Assembly: GCF_003010955.1 (NCBI RefSeq)
Contig: NZ_PGGO01000009.1
Coordinates: 124,001 to 188,000, forward strand
Direction: 5' to 3'
Length of the DNA: 64,000 nucleotides
Origin: Phyllobacterium brassicacearum
Lineage (GTDB): Bacteria; Pseudomonadota; Alphaproteobacteria; Rhizobiales; Rhizobiaceae
Below the pieces are notes generated by a model. It made no database searches. It saw only the letters and a list, made by a program, of their open reading frames with translations, and was not told the origin of the DNA. This document shows positions 26,428 to 35,703 of the stretch, in pieces. Positions within the stretch are counted from its first letter, which is position 1. Each line of letters begins with the position of its first letter. The position numbers and the translations under genes were made by a program.

Positions 26428-27062
26428 TCAGTCGTCCGATCCGCGCCTACGGTTCCTCGAGCTGTCTTTGACTGCTGAAATGCGGGCAAGTTCCCGGTTG
26501 GTTGCCCGGTCATCCAGCCACCGACCGACATTATCTCCAAAATCCGCAGGGGCGAGAGTGCTGAAACCGATCGCCAAGTCTTGGAGGGTGGTGCGGCTCA
26601 TCTCGTTGCGCATGCTTTTCTCGGCACGCAGCATGACGGCATGGACGCCGCACACTCCATTTGTGATCCAGGCGGGGGCATTGCCACCGAACAAAGCGCA
26701 ATTCTTGCGGACATCCTTGCAATCAAACACGCTCTTGCGGCCATCAATCGCATCGATAACGTCAAGCACTGTGATGTCTTGCGGGGCTTTCGCAAGCCTG
26801 TAGCCACCGCTGATGCCGCTCGTCGACACGACGAGTCCCGCCTTTTCAAGCCTCGGCATGACCCTTGCCATCATGTTGATGGCACACCCTGCAGTTCGGC
26901 AAGGTCCCGACTGCTCACTGGCTTTTCACGCGGCGCGATTAGCCAGAGCATGCAGTGGATGCCGTACTCGACCGTAGCTCCATACAGACTAACTCGCCCG
27001 GCATTGCTGCTGTCGGCCGCTTCCTCGGATACGCCATCGGGACCAGTCGCGGTTTTTTTCAT
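26428..27062 (-). pseudogene. Rrf2-family regulator split by a frameshift
   Basis: The first frame starts at the ATG at 27062 and gives the Rrf2 N-terminus (VSLYGATVEYGIHCMLWLI, SSRDLAELQGVPS), then stops at 26871. The second, in another frame, starts at the overlapping ATG at 26874 and continues the same family (MARVMPRLEKAGLV, SGGYRLAKAPQDITVLDVIDAIDG, FDCKDVRKNC). One missing base near 26875 explains the break. Together they equal one ~210-residue regulator. The halves share an ATGA junction, so coupled translation of two pieces is possible, but the DNA-binding wing is separated from the first helices. A sequencing error is also possible. Confidence 0.7.
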
Positions 27063-27090
27063 AACACCTCTCTTACACGTTTGTGTTATG
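27060..27090. promoter_or_regulatory. Inverted repeat at the start of the Rrf2 gene
   Basis: CATAACAC and GTGTTATG are inverted 8-mers with a 15-base spacer. The left arm overlaps the Rrf2 start codon, and the spacer contains the minus-strand AGAGAGG ribosome site. The position suits autoregulation. Confidence 0.45.
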
Positions 27091-27293
27091 AATTATCAAA
27101 GGTCTACAAGACCTTTGTTCGATAGGGCGCGCGCCTTGAGTATCTTGACCTCCAAGGCTCGGTGACCTCGATTGAGATTGGCCCGAGAGAAACATTGCGT
27201 GCAACGCGGCAGCGAGCTCTTGGAACGATCTCCAAATCGCTCGGTTTTTCCTATTAATTGTTTGTCCGACAGGCAGCTACCGGGTGTTGACGC

Positions 27294-28046
27294 CTAATTG
27301 GCCATAGAGCGATACAGCCAGTCGATGTAGCGCAGCGAACTCACACGCGCTCCCTTGAGCGGAAGCAAGGTGTCGTCGTTCAGTTCGACGCCGTAGTAGC
27401 GCGCGCTGTTGTCGGTAATGACCTGGCGCGTGTCTTCGTTTGCTGCGAGGTGGATACGAGCAATTTCATCGAGACCGAATTGCTCGTGTCCGCCGATCTC
27501 TACGGTATCGTTCCTTGCCGCCCCCATCGCCAATTCGGTTAGCATTTCGGCGACGTCATCGGCAGCTATTGGCCTTATCGATGCCGACGGGAGCCGAAAG
27601 GCATCTCCCTCTGCTCCCATCTCGACCACGCCGCTGATAAACTCGAAGAATTGCGTGGAATGGAGAATGGTGTAGGGCCTTCTCGCCGCCCGGATGAGAT
27701 TTTCCTGCACCATCTTCGCGCGGAAATAATCGCTCTCAACAAGGCGAGGTGTCCCTACCACGGAAAGGGCGATGTAGTGCCTGACGCCTTCATCTGCTGA
27801 AGCGGCCAACAGATTGCGGGTGGAGGCCCTGAAAAAATCCAGGGCCGAGTCGTCACCAAACGACGCGGCGTTGGTGACGTCAATCACAACGACGGCACCC
27901 GCTATGGCTCCTCTTAGGCCTTCCCGCGTCAGACTGTTAACTCCGAGAGAAGTGGACGCGGCGACCACCTCGATATCCATCTGTCGAAGTTTCTCTACGA
28001 GGTGCGTCCCGATTCGCCCGGTCGCTCCCATAACCGTGACTTTCAT
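27294..28046 (-). CDS. NmrA-like NAD(P)-binding (atypical SDR) protein
   Basis: The ATG at 28046 has GGGAG seven bases upstream, giving 250 residues. The N-terminus MKVTVMGATGRIGTHLV is the dinucleotide-binding loop; HYIALSVVGTPRLVES and YFRAKMVQENLIRAARRPYTILHSTQFFEF are typical of atypical SDRs. There is no YxxxK catalytic pair, so a redox-sensing or isomerase-like role is as likely as dehydrogenation. A close paralogue lies 600 bases away (28647-29402) with a cupin gene between. Such pairs often sit with a carboxymuconolactone decarboxylase, here reduced to a remnant. Confidence 0.82.
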   Translation of the reverse strand: MKVTVMGATGRIGTHLVEKLRQMDIEVVAASTSLGVNSLTREGLRGAIAGAVVVIDVTNAASFGDDSALDFFRASTRNLLAASADEGVRHYIALSVVGTPRLVESDYFRAKMVQENLIRAARRPYTILHSTQFFEFISGVVEMGAEGDAFRLPSASIRPIAADDVAEMLTELAMGAARNDTVEIGGHEQFGLDEIARIHLAANEDTRQVITDNSARYYGVELNDDTLLPLKGARVSSLRYIDWLYRSMAN

Positions 28047-28153
28047 CAACTTGCTCCCTCTCGAAACTGTTCTCTAGTCACGCCGACACGAAATCGACGA
28101 TCAACAGTGATTCACCCCATGAAACCGCCGCACCTTCGCCTATGTGCAAAGTA

Positions 28154-28561
28154 TCATTCCACCGGCATGACAACCGGAGCGTCCTTGGTCTTGAGCAAAA
28201 CGACGATGAATTTCGCGGGTTCAGTCGTGCTCGCGTTGCGGCTGACCAGGTGAATGTCGGAAGGACTCTCGTAGAAGGTCTCTCCCGGTGACAAGGTGAC
28301 TTCCTTTTCTCCCTTGACCTGCATCACGATCGAGCCCTCGAGGACATAGACGAATGCATTTGCGTCGTGCTTGTGAATTGGTGAAGAGCCTCCGCCCTCA
28401 TACACCACCGATATCATCAGGCCCTCCTTGCCGGGATAATTCGGCAGGTCCATTTGCATGAGGGGTGTGACTTTTGCACCATCTTCAGCGGCAACGGCTG
28501 GCAAGGTGCCGAGCACGCAAGCTGAAGCCGAAACAAACAGCGTTAATAAAGCTGACTTCAT
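28154..28561 (-). CDS. Exported cupin-domain protein
   Basis: The 135 residues start with a Sec signal (MKSALLTLFVSASACVLGTL, cleavage near AVAAED). The cupin follows, with motif 1 SSPIHKHDANAFVYVLEG supplying metal-binding His residues and motif 2 LSPGETFYESPSDIHLVSRNAS supplying another His. AAAGGAT precedes the ATG. It lies between two NmrA-like paralogues on the same strand. Function within this gene set is unknown; periplasmic binding or conversion of a small oxidised metabolite is possible. Confidence 0.83.
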   Translation of the reverse strand: MKSALLTLFVSASACVLGTLPAVAAEDGAKVTPLMQMDLPNYPGKEGLMISVVYEGGGSSPIHKHDANAFVYVLEGSIVMQVKGEKEVTLSPGETFYESPSDIHLVSRNASTTEPAKFIVVLLKTKDAPVVMPVE

Positions 28562-28598
28562 TGTCGTAATCCTTTGGTTGTTGACTTATGTGCGTTCG

Positions 28599-28631
28599 AA
28601 ACCTTGGGCTTTAGACAATCGCCCAAGGTTT
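28599..28631. terminator. Strong hairpin between the cupin and NmrA-like genes
   Basis: AAACCTTGGGC and GCCCAAGGTTT are perfect inverted 11-mers with an 11-base loop. The hairpin lies 16 bases after the NmrA-like stop, in the leader of the cupin gene. It could end the upstream transcript or stabilise its 3' end. It lacks a long T-run on the minus strand. Confidence 0.5.
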
Positions 28632-28646
28632 TGTCCGATAATTGGC

Positions 28647-29402
28647 TTATTTCGACTGCTGGGACTGACGGAACCAATCCTCGAAGCTGATTTTGCCGAG
28701 CCGCGCACTTTCGCCGGGCACGATCGACTGATCGTTGAGCTCAGATCCGAAATAACGCGCATGGACGTCCGCTTCGACCCTCCGCAGGTCGTTGGCGGCT
28801 TTCAGATACCGGGCAATGATTTCGTTCATGGGAGCGCGCTCTGGACCCGCAATCTCGATCGTGCCGTTGAGCGGCTCCCCGAGGGCGACATCCGCCATCG
28901 CATCGGCAACGTCATCCGATGCGATGGGCTGGAAAGCTGCAGGAGAAAGGCGAGCGACGGTGCCGACGGTCGCTTCATCGGCAATGCCCTTCAGGAATTC
29001 CATGAACTGGGTGGAATGGACGATCGTGTATGGAATGGACGCTTCCTTGATGAGCCTCTCCTGGGCAAGTTTAGCCCTGAAGTAGCCATTTTCCGGCAGT
29101 CGCTCAGTTCCCACGATGGATAGGGCAATGTGGTGTTTTACCCCAGCCTTTGCTTCGGCGGCGAGCAGATTGCGGCCCGATGTTTCGAAGAATTCGAGCA
29201 CAGCCTTGTCTTCCCACGAAGGCGCGTTTGCAAGGTCAATCACAACCTCGGCACCGACCAGCGCTTCCGCCAGACCTTCGCCGGTGATGGTGTTGACGCC
29301 GGTGTTTGGCGACACGGCAAGCACCTCGTGGCCTTTATTGCGCAGACGCACGGCGGTCTTGGAACCGATGAGCCCGGTTCCACCTATAATGACAATTTTC
29401 AT
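28647..29402 (-). CDS. NmrA-like NAD(P)-binding (atypical SDR) protein, paralogue
   Basis: The 251-residue protein starts MKIVIIGGTGLIGSKTAV and aligns end to end with the product of 27294-28046: IALSIVGTERLPENGYFRAKLAQERLI against IALSVVGTPRLVESDYFRAKMVQENLI, and YTIVHSTQFMEF against YTILHSTQFFEF. The pair therefore arose by an old duplication. It lacks the YxxxK pair as well. The truncated carboxymuconolactone-decarboxylase remnant lies just upstream and was probably the first gene of this transcript. Confidence 0.83.
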   Translation of the reverse strand: MKIVIIGGTGLIGSKTAVRLRNKGHEVLAVSPNTGVNTITGEGLAEALVGAEVVIDLANAPSWEDKAVLEFFETSGRNLLAAEAKAGVKHHIALSIVGTERLPENGYFRAKLAQERLIKEASIPYTIVHSTQFMEFLKGIADEATVGTVARLSPAAFQPIASDDVADAMADVALGEPLNGTIEIAGPERAPMNEIIARYLKAANDLRRVEADVHARYFGSELNDQSIVPGESARLGKISFEDWFRQSQQSK

Positions 29403-29528
29403 AACCTATCTCCTCGTTGTTGGCCTTTGGGACCAAATGATTTGAGTTTTTCGACCAGACCAAACCGAAATCAGCCGCGAAAGACGTTTGGGGCTGAACG
29501 AGACGAGGTCGTGTCGTGTCTTGTCGCC

Positions 29529-29657
29529 TTAGCTGAGTTCAGCCTTATTAAGTCCGAACTTGGTGTTGAGACGGTTCCAGGAATTGACGACCATGATGAT
29601 GAACTACTGTAACAGCAGCTCTGGCGACTGTTCTGCATAGTTGACACGCTGAGTCAT
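29529..29657 (-). pseudogene. Remnant of a carboxymuconolactone decarboxylase/AhpD-like gene
   Basis: A strong GAGGAGG site precedes the ATG at 29657, and the product begins MTQRVNYAEQSPELL, the usual N-terminus of AhpD-like CMD proteins. After 17 codons an in-frame TAG follows, and then FIIMVVNSWNRLNTKF to a TAA at 29529, which looks like the family's C-terminal end. About 100 residues including the CxxC-His active site are missing. The two ends are in the same frame, so a large internal deletion left the TAG at its join. The recognition rests on recalled family sequence. Confidence 0.55.
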
Positions 29658-29997
29658 TCTCGCCTCCTCATTATCGTGAATATTTCGGATCTGTTCGATC
29701 GTTTTCGACAATGACTGGAGAGACAATATCATTCTATCGTGCACGGGGTCTAACGCTCTAGTCGCCGGGTTTAGTCGACCCATCCCGAAGTTTAGGGACG
29801 GCGCGCCTGTGTCGTGGATGTCCACGAGCGTAGAATTCGTTGTCGTTTAAGTACAATCATGGATTTCCATGAGGTGCGGCAGAGGCATGGCTGGATTAAG
29901 CTGTGGTATGATTTCGCCAGCCCAGACATCGATCACGCGTGGTGTAACAAGCCTAGACGATTCCAGTGTTTGCTTTGTCGGGCAGGAGCAGCCGATT

Positions 29998-31377
29998 ATG
30001 CCGATAGAAATCGAAGATCAAATGCCGGTCGAGGAGGCGCTGCGCGACCGGGAGCATGAGCTCTCGCAGCTCATCGACATGGTTCCGAGCCACCTGTGGC
30101 GCCTGACTCCCGACGGGGAGCCAACTTTCTTCAACAAGCGCATGGTCGATTTTCTCGGCCTGGACGTACCAGATACAGACAAGCCGGGCATGAGCCGGTT
30201 GGAGGCGGTCATTGAAACCATCCATCCGGACGACGCAGCGGAGTTCAGGGACACGCTCCATCGCTGCCTCGTCACCGGCGAACGATTCACCATGAGGTAT
30301 CGTCTGCGCCGTGCCGACGGCATCTATCGCTGGATGTCGAGCCGGGCGGAGCCGATGCGCGATCACGCAGGCCGTATCGTTCATTGGTACGGCCTCTGCC
30401 AAGACATCGACGACCAGATGCACGCCGAAGAAGCGTTGCGACGGAGCCAGCAGCAGCTCCAGCAGATGATCGATGCCGTGCCGGTCCGCATCTGGAGCGT
30501 AACCTCTATGGACGGGCCGGTCTACTTCAACAAGCGATACCAAGACCATTTCCGCGAAGTTATCGCCGACTTCGACGCTATCGAGGAGCCGCGGATCGAA
30601 ACATTGCTGCAAGAGCTGATTTATCCCGAAGATGCTCCCGAAGTGCAGCGAACTTTGCTGAACTGTTTCGAGTCTGGCAGCGGCGCTGTCATTCGGTTTC
30701 GGTGGCTTGAGAAAGATGACACCTATCGGTGGGCGGAGTGCAGGGTGGAACCCCGGCGTGATCAAGACGGCGCGATTGTCCAATGGTACGGCGTGTCTCT
30801 CGACATCGACGATGAGATGCGCGCACAACAGGCGCTACGCGATCGGGAGCAGGAGCTATCGCTGCTCGTGGACATGGTTCCGAGCAATCTCTGGCGCCTG
30901 ACCCCCGACGGGGAGACCACCCTCGCCAACAAGCGCATGGCGGACTTTCTCGGCGTGGATCTGTCGGACAAGCGACAGCTGGATCTGACCGACCCGATCT
31001 TTCATCCGGACGATGCCGATGAGGTGGGAAACGTTCTCGGCCGTTGCCTGATCACGGGCGAGCGCTTCTCCATGAAGTATCGCCTGCGCCGTGCAGATGG
31101 CGTGTATCGCTGGATGTCGGGTCGCGCCGAGCCGCTGCGCGATCAGGACGGACGCATCGTCCAATGGTTCGGCCTTTGCCACGACATAGACGATCAAGTG
31201 CACGCCGAAGAGGCACTGCGGCGTGCTTCCGAGCAACTGGCGGGAGCTTTGAGAGGCTCTTATCGGAAGTCCGAAGGGAGAATGCAATCCAGCCTGAGAC
31301 AACGGTCGAGACTTCGAACGTGTCGCTGTCAGGTGCAGTGGATACCGGCAGGTCAACGGAGAACGTTCGACCCTTGA
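29998..31377 (+). CDS. Triple-PAS protein lacking a kinase output domain
   Basis: From the ATG at 29998 (MPIEIEDQMPVEEALRD) the 459 residues hold three PAS/PAC units of about 130 residues. Units 1 and 3 are near duplicates: MVPSHLWRLTPDGE against MVPSNLWRLTPDGE, YRLRRADGIYRWMS against YRLRRADGVYRWMS, and GLCQDIDDQMHAEEALRR against GLCHDIDDQVHAEEALRR. Related rhizobial kinases continue after EEALRRASxQLA with AHEVNQPLAA and a transmitter. Here the sequence turns after RASEQLAGA into a basic, low-complexity tail of ~45 residues, and no transmitter is found in any frame before the tRNA. It is probably a truncated sensor. Confidence 0.65.
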   Translation: MPIEIEDQMPVEEALRDREHELSQLIDMVPSHLWRLTPDGEPTFFNKRMVDFLGLDVPDTDKPGMSRLEAVIETIHPDDAAEFRDTLHRCLVTGERFTMRYRLRRADGIYRWMSSRAEPMRDHAGRIVHWYGLCQDIDDQMHAEEALRRSQQQLQQMIDAVPVRIWSVTSMDGPVYFNKRYQDHFREVIADFDAIEEPRIETLLQELIYPEDAPEVQRTLLNCFESGSGAVIRFRWLEKDDTYRWAECRVEPRRDQDGAIVQWYGVSLDIDDEMRAQQALRDREQELSLLVDMVPSNLWRLTPDGETTLANKRMADFLGVDLSDKRQLDLTDPIFHPDDADEVGNVLGRCLITGERFSMKYRLRRADGVYRWMSGRAEPLRDQDGRIVQWFGLCHDIDDQVHAEEALRRASEQLAGALRGSYRKSEGRMQSSLRQRSRLRTCRCQVQWIPAGQRRTFDP

Positions 31378-31556
31378 GAACGGGAAGGAGTGGTACGGGT
31401 ACTCTCTTCCTGAATTGATCGTTGCTGGTCCCTGCTCGCTTGATCGGTCGTGACATTCGCATTACCATTGTGGGGCGCTCCTGTGTGGCAGTGCGGCCCT
31501 GCTAACCCCTTAAAAACGCTAAAAGATTAGCATAGTCAATGGCGATGGGGGGAGGC

Positions 31557-31632
31557 TGGTGCCGCTTGCGTGACTCGAACACGCGACCCCATCATTACGA
31601 ATGATGTGCTCTACCGACTGAGCTAAAGCGGC
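31557..31632 (-). tRNA. tRNA-Thr (anticodon CGT)
   Basis: The minus strand folds as a complete tRNA: GCCGCTT acceptor arm, D arm AGCTCAGTCGGTAGAGC, anticodon stem CATCA/TGATG around loop TTCGTAA, and T loop GTTCGAGTC. The acceptor end AAGCGGC is followed by an encoded ACCA. CGT reads the threonine codon ACG. tRNA 3' ends can serve as integration sites, but no integrase gene is near. Confidence 0.95.
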
Positions 31633-31912
31633 AGGGAAAGGAGCTTCCCAATCCTTGTATCGGCCATGAGAATGCGCCGACGGATGACGCGCCTGATACC
31701 TTTATTGTGCCCTGATTGCAAGCCTTGTGTTTCATTGCATTTTCTTGCCCGCAAGGTCGATTTCTGGCGATCACATGGACTAGCACGCTTGCTGGCTCCA
31801 CAAACTAGAATTTTTCTATTTGGCGATAGACAAGTGCGCAGGAGCGGTTAATCTTCACCTCACCACATGAAGTCCGGAAGAGACGCATGCGTCAACGTTC
31901 TGGGAGGAACCT

Positions 31913-32401
<489 letters not shown>

Positions 32402-32483
32402 ACATCTGTTTTCAGTCTTGCAGCCGCGATTGCCTGAGAGGCCACTTAGCTAGGCAAAGCGCCTGTGACAGGGAGAAGTCACC

Positions 32484-34829
32484 ATGGGTGTTGAAGGTAT
32501 AGGAGCACGTGTCCTCCGCAAGGAAGATAAAAGGTTTATCACGGGCAAGGGCCGCTACACTGACGATATGGTCGTGCCTGGTATGAAGCACGCGGCGTTT
32601 GTCCGCAGCCCGCATGCGCACGCGAAGGTAACGAGTATCGATGCTGAGGCCGCCAAGAAGATGCCGGGCGTCATCGGCGTTCTGACGGGGAAAGAGCTGA
32701 AGGCCGACGGCATCGGCAATCTGATCTGCGGCTGGATGGTTCATTCGAAGGATGGCAGTCCCATGAAGATGGGCGCCTGGTCGCCGCTTGCCACAGACGC
32801 AGTGCGTTACGTCGGCGACGCGGTGGTTATTGTGGTTGCCGATACGAAGGGGCAGGCGCGCGATGCTGCCGAGGCCGTGGAGGTAACGTATGAAGAGCTG
32901 CCTGTCGTGGTGAACGCAGTCGCGGCCATGAAGCAAGGCGCGCCGCAACTCCATCCGGAAGCCTCTGGAAATCTGATTTTCGACTGGGACCTTGGTGACG
33001 AAAAGGCAACGAGTGATGCCTTCGCCAAGGCAGCTCATGTCACCAAACTTGACATCGTCAACAACCGGCTTGTTCCGAATGCCATGGAGCCGCGTGCCAC
33101 GCTTGGTGTTTATGATGCCGCGGAGGACCATTTTACCTGCTGGACAACGTCACAGAATCCGCACGTTGCGCGTCTGGTGATGAGTGCATTCTACAATGTG
33201 GCGCCCGAAAACAAGCTGCGCGTCATAGCTCCGGACGTGGGTGGCGGCTTTGGGTCGAAGATTTTCATCTATCCTGAAGAGGTCATCTGCCTCTGGGCAT
33301 CGAAGAAGACGGGTGTGCCGGTCAAATGGGCGGCGGATCGCAGTGAAAGCTTCCTGGCCGATGCGCATGGCCGCGACCATGCCACGCATGCGGAAATTGC
33401 CTTTGATAAGGACAACAGAATAGTTGGTCTCAAAGTGCAGACCGTGGCCAATTTTGGCGCCTACATGTCACTGTTCTCGAGTTCGGTGCCGACCTACCTC
33501 TATGCAACGCTACTTTCCGGTCAGTATGACATTCCGGCAATCCACGCCAATGTGAAGGCAGTCTACACGAATACCGCACCTGTCGACGCGTATCGTGGAG
33601 CGGGACGCCCAGAAGCCAGCTTCGTGGTAGAGCGCATAATGGAGACGGCGGCACGTGAACTGAAGGTTTCGCCAGCAGAGCTTCGCCGAAAGAATTTCAT
33701 ACGATCGTTCCCGCACCAGACACCCGTTATCATGACCTATGATGCGGGCGACTTCGATGCAACGCTGGACGCCGCGACAAAGGCTGCGGACTATGCGGGG
33801 TTCGAAAAGCGCCGCGATGAAGCCGCCAAGCGAGGCAAGCTGCGCGGTATCGGCATGAGCTGCTACATCGAGGCCTGCGGTATTGCCCCCTCGGCGGCGG
33901 TTGGTTCGCTGGGCGCGGGCGTCGGATTGTGGGAAAGCGCCGAAGTTCGGGTCAATGCGGTCGGCACGATAGAAATTCTCACTGGCTCCCACTCGCACGG
34001 ACAAGGCCATGAGACGACCTTTGCCCAGTTGGCAGCCGAACGGTTTGGCGTTCCGATCGACAGCGTTTCGATCGTCCATGGTGATACCGATAAGGTGCAG
34101 ATGGGAATGGGCACGTATGGTTCACGCTCAGGCGCCGTGGGCATGTCCGCCATCGTCAAGGCTCTGGACAAGGTGGAAGCAAAAGCGAAGAAGATCGCCG
34201 CCCACCTTCTTGAGGCGGACGAGGCCGACATCGAGATCAAGAATGGCGACGTCAAAGTAGCGGGCACGGACAAATCGCTGCCTTGGTTCCAGGTGGCACT
34301 CGCTGCCTACACCGCCCATAACCTCCCCTCCGGGATGGAGCCGGGGCTGAAAGAGGGGGCTTTTTATGATCCCTCCAATTTCACCTTCCCAGGTGGTTGC
34401 CACATTTGCGAGGTGGAGATAGATCCCGACACGGGGACAACGGAAATCGTCCAGTTTGTCGCCGCCGATGATTTCGGCAAGATCATCAATCCGATGATCG
34501 TTGAAGGTCAGGTGCATGGCGGCCTTGCACAGGGTATTGGCCAGGCCCTGCTCGAAGGCACCCATTACGACGATAGCGGCCAACTGCTAACGGCAAGCTA
34601 TATGGACTACACGATGCCGCGGGCACAGAACCTGCCGTCCTTCAATGTCATGACGACGGAAACCGTATGCCCGTCCAATCCGCTTGGCATCAAGGGCTGT
34701 GGCGAGGCCGGAGCGATTGGCTCGCCGCCCGCGGTGATCAATGCAATCACCGATGCGATCCACAACAACGATCTGACCATGCCGGCGACACCGCAAATCG
34801 TGTGGGCCGCCATCCAGGCTGTAAAGTAA
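32484..34829 (+). CDS. CoxL-like molybdopterin-binding subunit, form II type
   Basis: The 781-residue large subunit includes GVEGIGARVLRKEDKRFITGKGRYTDD at its start, the Mo-site segments DVGGGFGSK and AYRGAGRPEAS, and GCGEAGAIGSPPAV near its end with the likely base Glu. AYRGAGR is the form II signature; form I CO dehydrogenases have a Cys-containing AYRCSFR loop. The true substrate may be an aldehyde, purine or N-heterocycle rather than CO. It forms an operon with coxS and coxM. No maturation genes (coxD, coxE, coxF, coxG) are adjacent. Confidence 0.9.
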   Translation: MGVEGIGARVLRKEDKRFITGKGRYTDDMVVPGMKHAAFVRSPHAHAKVTSIDAEAAKKMPGVIGVLTGKELKADGIGNLICGWMVHSKDGSPMKMGAWSPLATDAVRYVGDAVVIVVADTKGQARDAAEAVEVTYEELPVVVNAVAAMKQGAPQLHPEASGNLIFDWDLGDEKATSDAFAKAAHVTKLDIVNNRLVPNAMEPRATLGVYDAAEDHFTCWTTSQNPHVARLVMSAFYNVAPENKLRVIAPDVGGGFGSKIFIYPEEVICLWASKKTGVPVKWAADRSESFLADAHGRDHATHAEIAFDKDNRIVGLKVQTVANFGAYMSLFSSSVPTYLYATLLSGQYDIPAIHANVKAVYTNTAPVDAYRGAGRPEASFVVERIMETAARELKVSPAELRRKNFIRSFPHQTPVIMTYDAGDFDATLDAATKAADYAGFEKRRDEAAKRGKLRGIGMSCYIEACGIAPSAAVGSLGAGVGLWESAEVRVNAVGTIEILTGSHSHGQGHETTFAQLAAERFGVPIDSVSIVHGDTDKVQMGMGTYGSRSGAVGMSAIVKALDKVEAKAKKIAAHLLEADEADIEIKNGDVKVAGTDKSLPWFQVALAAYTAHNLPSGMEPGLKEGAFYDPSNFTFPGGCHICEVEIDPDTGTTEIVQFVAADDFGKIINPMIVEGQVHGGLAQGIGQALLEGTHYDDSGQLLTASYMDYTMPRAQNLPSFNVMTTETVCPSNPLGIKGCGEAGAIGSPPAVINAITDAIHNNDLTMPATPQIVWAAIQAVK

Positions 34830-34840
34830 GGGGAAGCGCC

Positions 34841-35650
34841 ATGTATGAGACACAGTATCATCGCGCCACCTCCGTCGAAGGAGCCGCAAGGCTGATGGGC
34901 GAGGCGGAGGACGGCAAGTATCTGGCCGGTGGCATGACCCTGATCCCGACCATGAAGCAGCGCCTGGCCTCGCCCAGTGATCTTATCGATCTGAGACGGA
35001 TTGAAGCGCTGAAAGGCATCAAGATCGACGGCCGCAAGGTACGAATCGGGGCGGTCACGACACACTATGATGTTTCGGTCAATGAGGAACTCGCAAAGAT
35101 CTGCCCGGCAATCACCAATCTTGCCAGCCACATTGGCGACCCGCAGGTACGGAACATGGGCACGATCGGCGGCTCGATCGCCAACAATGATCCAGCTGCC
35201 GACTATCCGTCTGCCATGTTGGCGCTTGACGCTACCATCATCACCAATCAGCGGTCTGTCCCTGCATCGGCGTTCTTTACCGGCCTGTTTGAGACGGCGC
35301 TCGAACCGGACGAGATCATCACGGCAGTGGAATTCACCACCCCGGACAAAGCCGCTTACAAGAAATTCCCGAACCCTGCATCGCTTTATGCCATGGCAGG
35401 CGTTTTTGTCGCCAGATCGGGCGATCGGGTCCGGGTGGCGGTCACCGGCGCTGGCGAAAACGGCGTCTACCGGCTCAAGGATGCTGAGACGGCTTTGGCC
35501 AGCAGTTTCGGCCCCTCGGCACTGGATACGCTCTCGGTCAATCCGGATGGACTATTATCCGATCTGCACGCAACCGCTGAATATCGTGCCAACCTTGTAA
35601 AAGTGATGGCGAAACGTGCGGTGGCGGAGATCGCCAACCGACCGATGTGA
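34841..35650 (+). CDS. CoxM-like FAD-binding subunit
   Basis: The ATG at 34841 follows AAGGGGA eleven bases after coxL. The 269 residues show the family's two FAD loops: YLAGGMTLIPTMKQRL near the start and TIGGSIANNDPAADYP at about 110-125. A C-terminal CO_deh_flav_C domain follows. The subunit hands electrons from the Fe-S protein to the external acceptor. It closes the S-L-M operon. The 15 bases after its stop are unremarkable, then a short direct repeat begins. Confidence 0.9.
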   Translation: MYETQYHRATSVEGAARLMGEAEDGKYLAGGMTLIPTMKQRLASPSDLIDLRRIEALKGIKIDGRKVRIGAVTTHYDVSVNEELAKICPAITNLASHIGDPQVRNMGTIGGSIANNDPAADYPSAMLALDATIITNQRSVPASAFFTGLFETALEPDEIITAVEFTTPDKAAYKKFPNPASLYAMAGVFVARSGDRVRVAVTGAGENGVYRLKDAETALASSFGPSALDTLSVNPDGLLSDLHATAEYRANLVKVMAKRAVAEIANRPM

Positions 35651-35673
35651 AATCAGTTGGCGGCGATCTGCAT

Positions 35674-35703
35674 TCGCGAATTTAAGCAATCGCGAATTTA
35701 AGC
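35674..35703. repeat. Tandem 14-bp direct repeat
   Basis: TCGCGAATTTAAGC occurs twice with a 16-base period in the gap between the convergent coxM and nitronate monooxygenase genes. The second copy runs into the stop of the latter, so it may be a local slippage duplication. Confidence 0.7.

Noticed and set aside
31557-31632. Integrative element at the tRNA-Thr gene
   Set aside because: No integrase or second copy of the tRNA 3' end was seen on either side.
35674-35703. CRISPR-like repeat
   Set aside because: Only two 14-base copies with a 2-base gap; no spacers and no cas genes.
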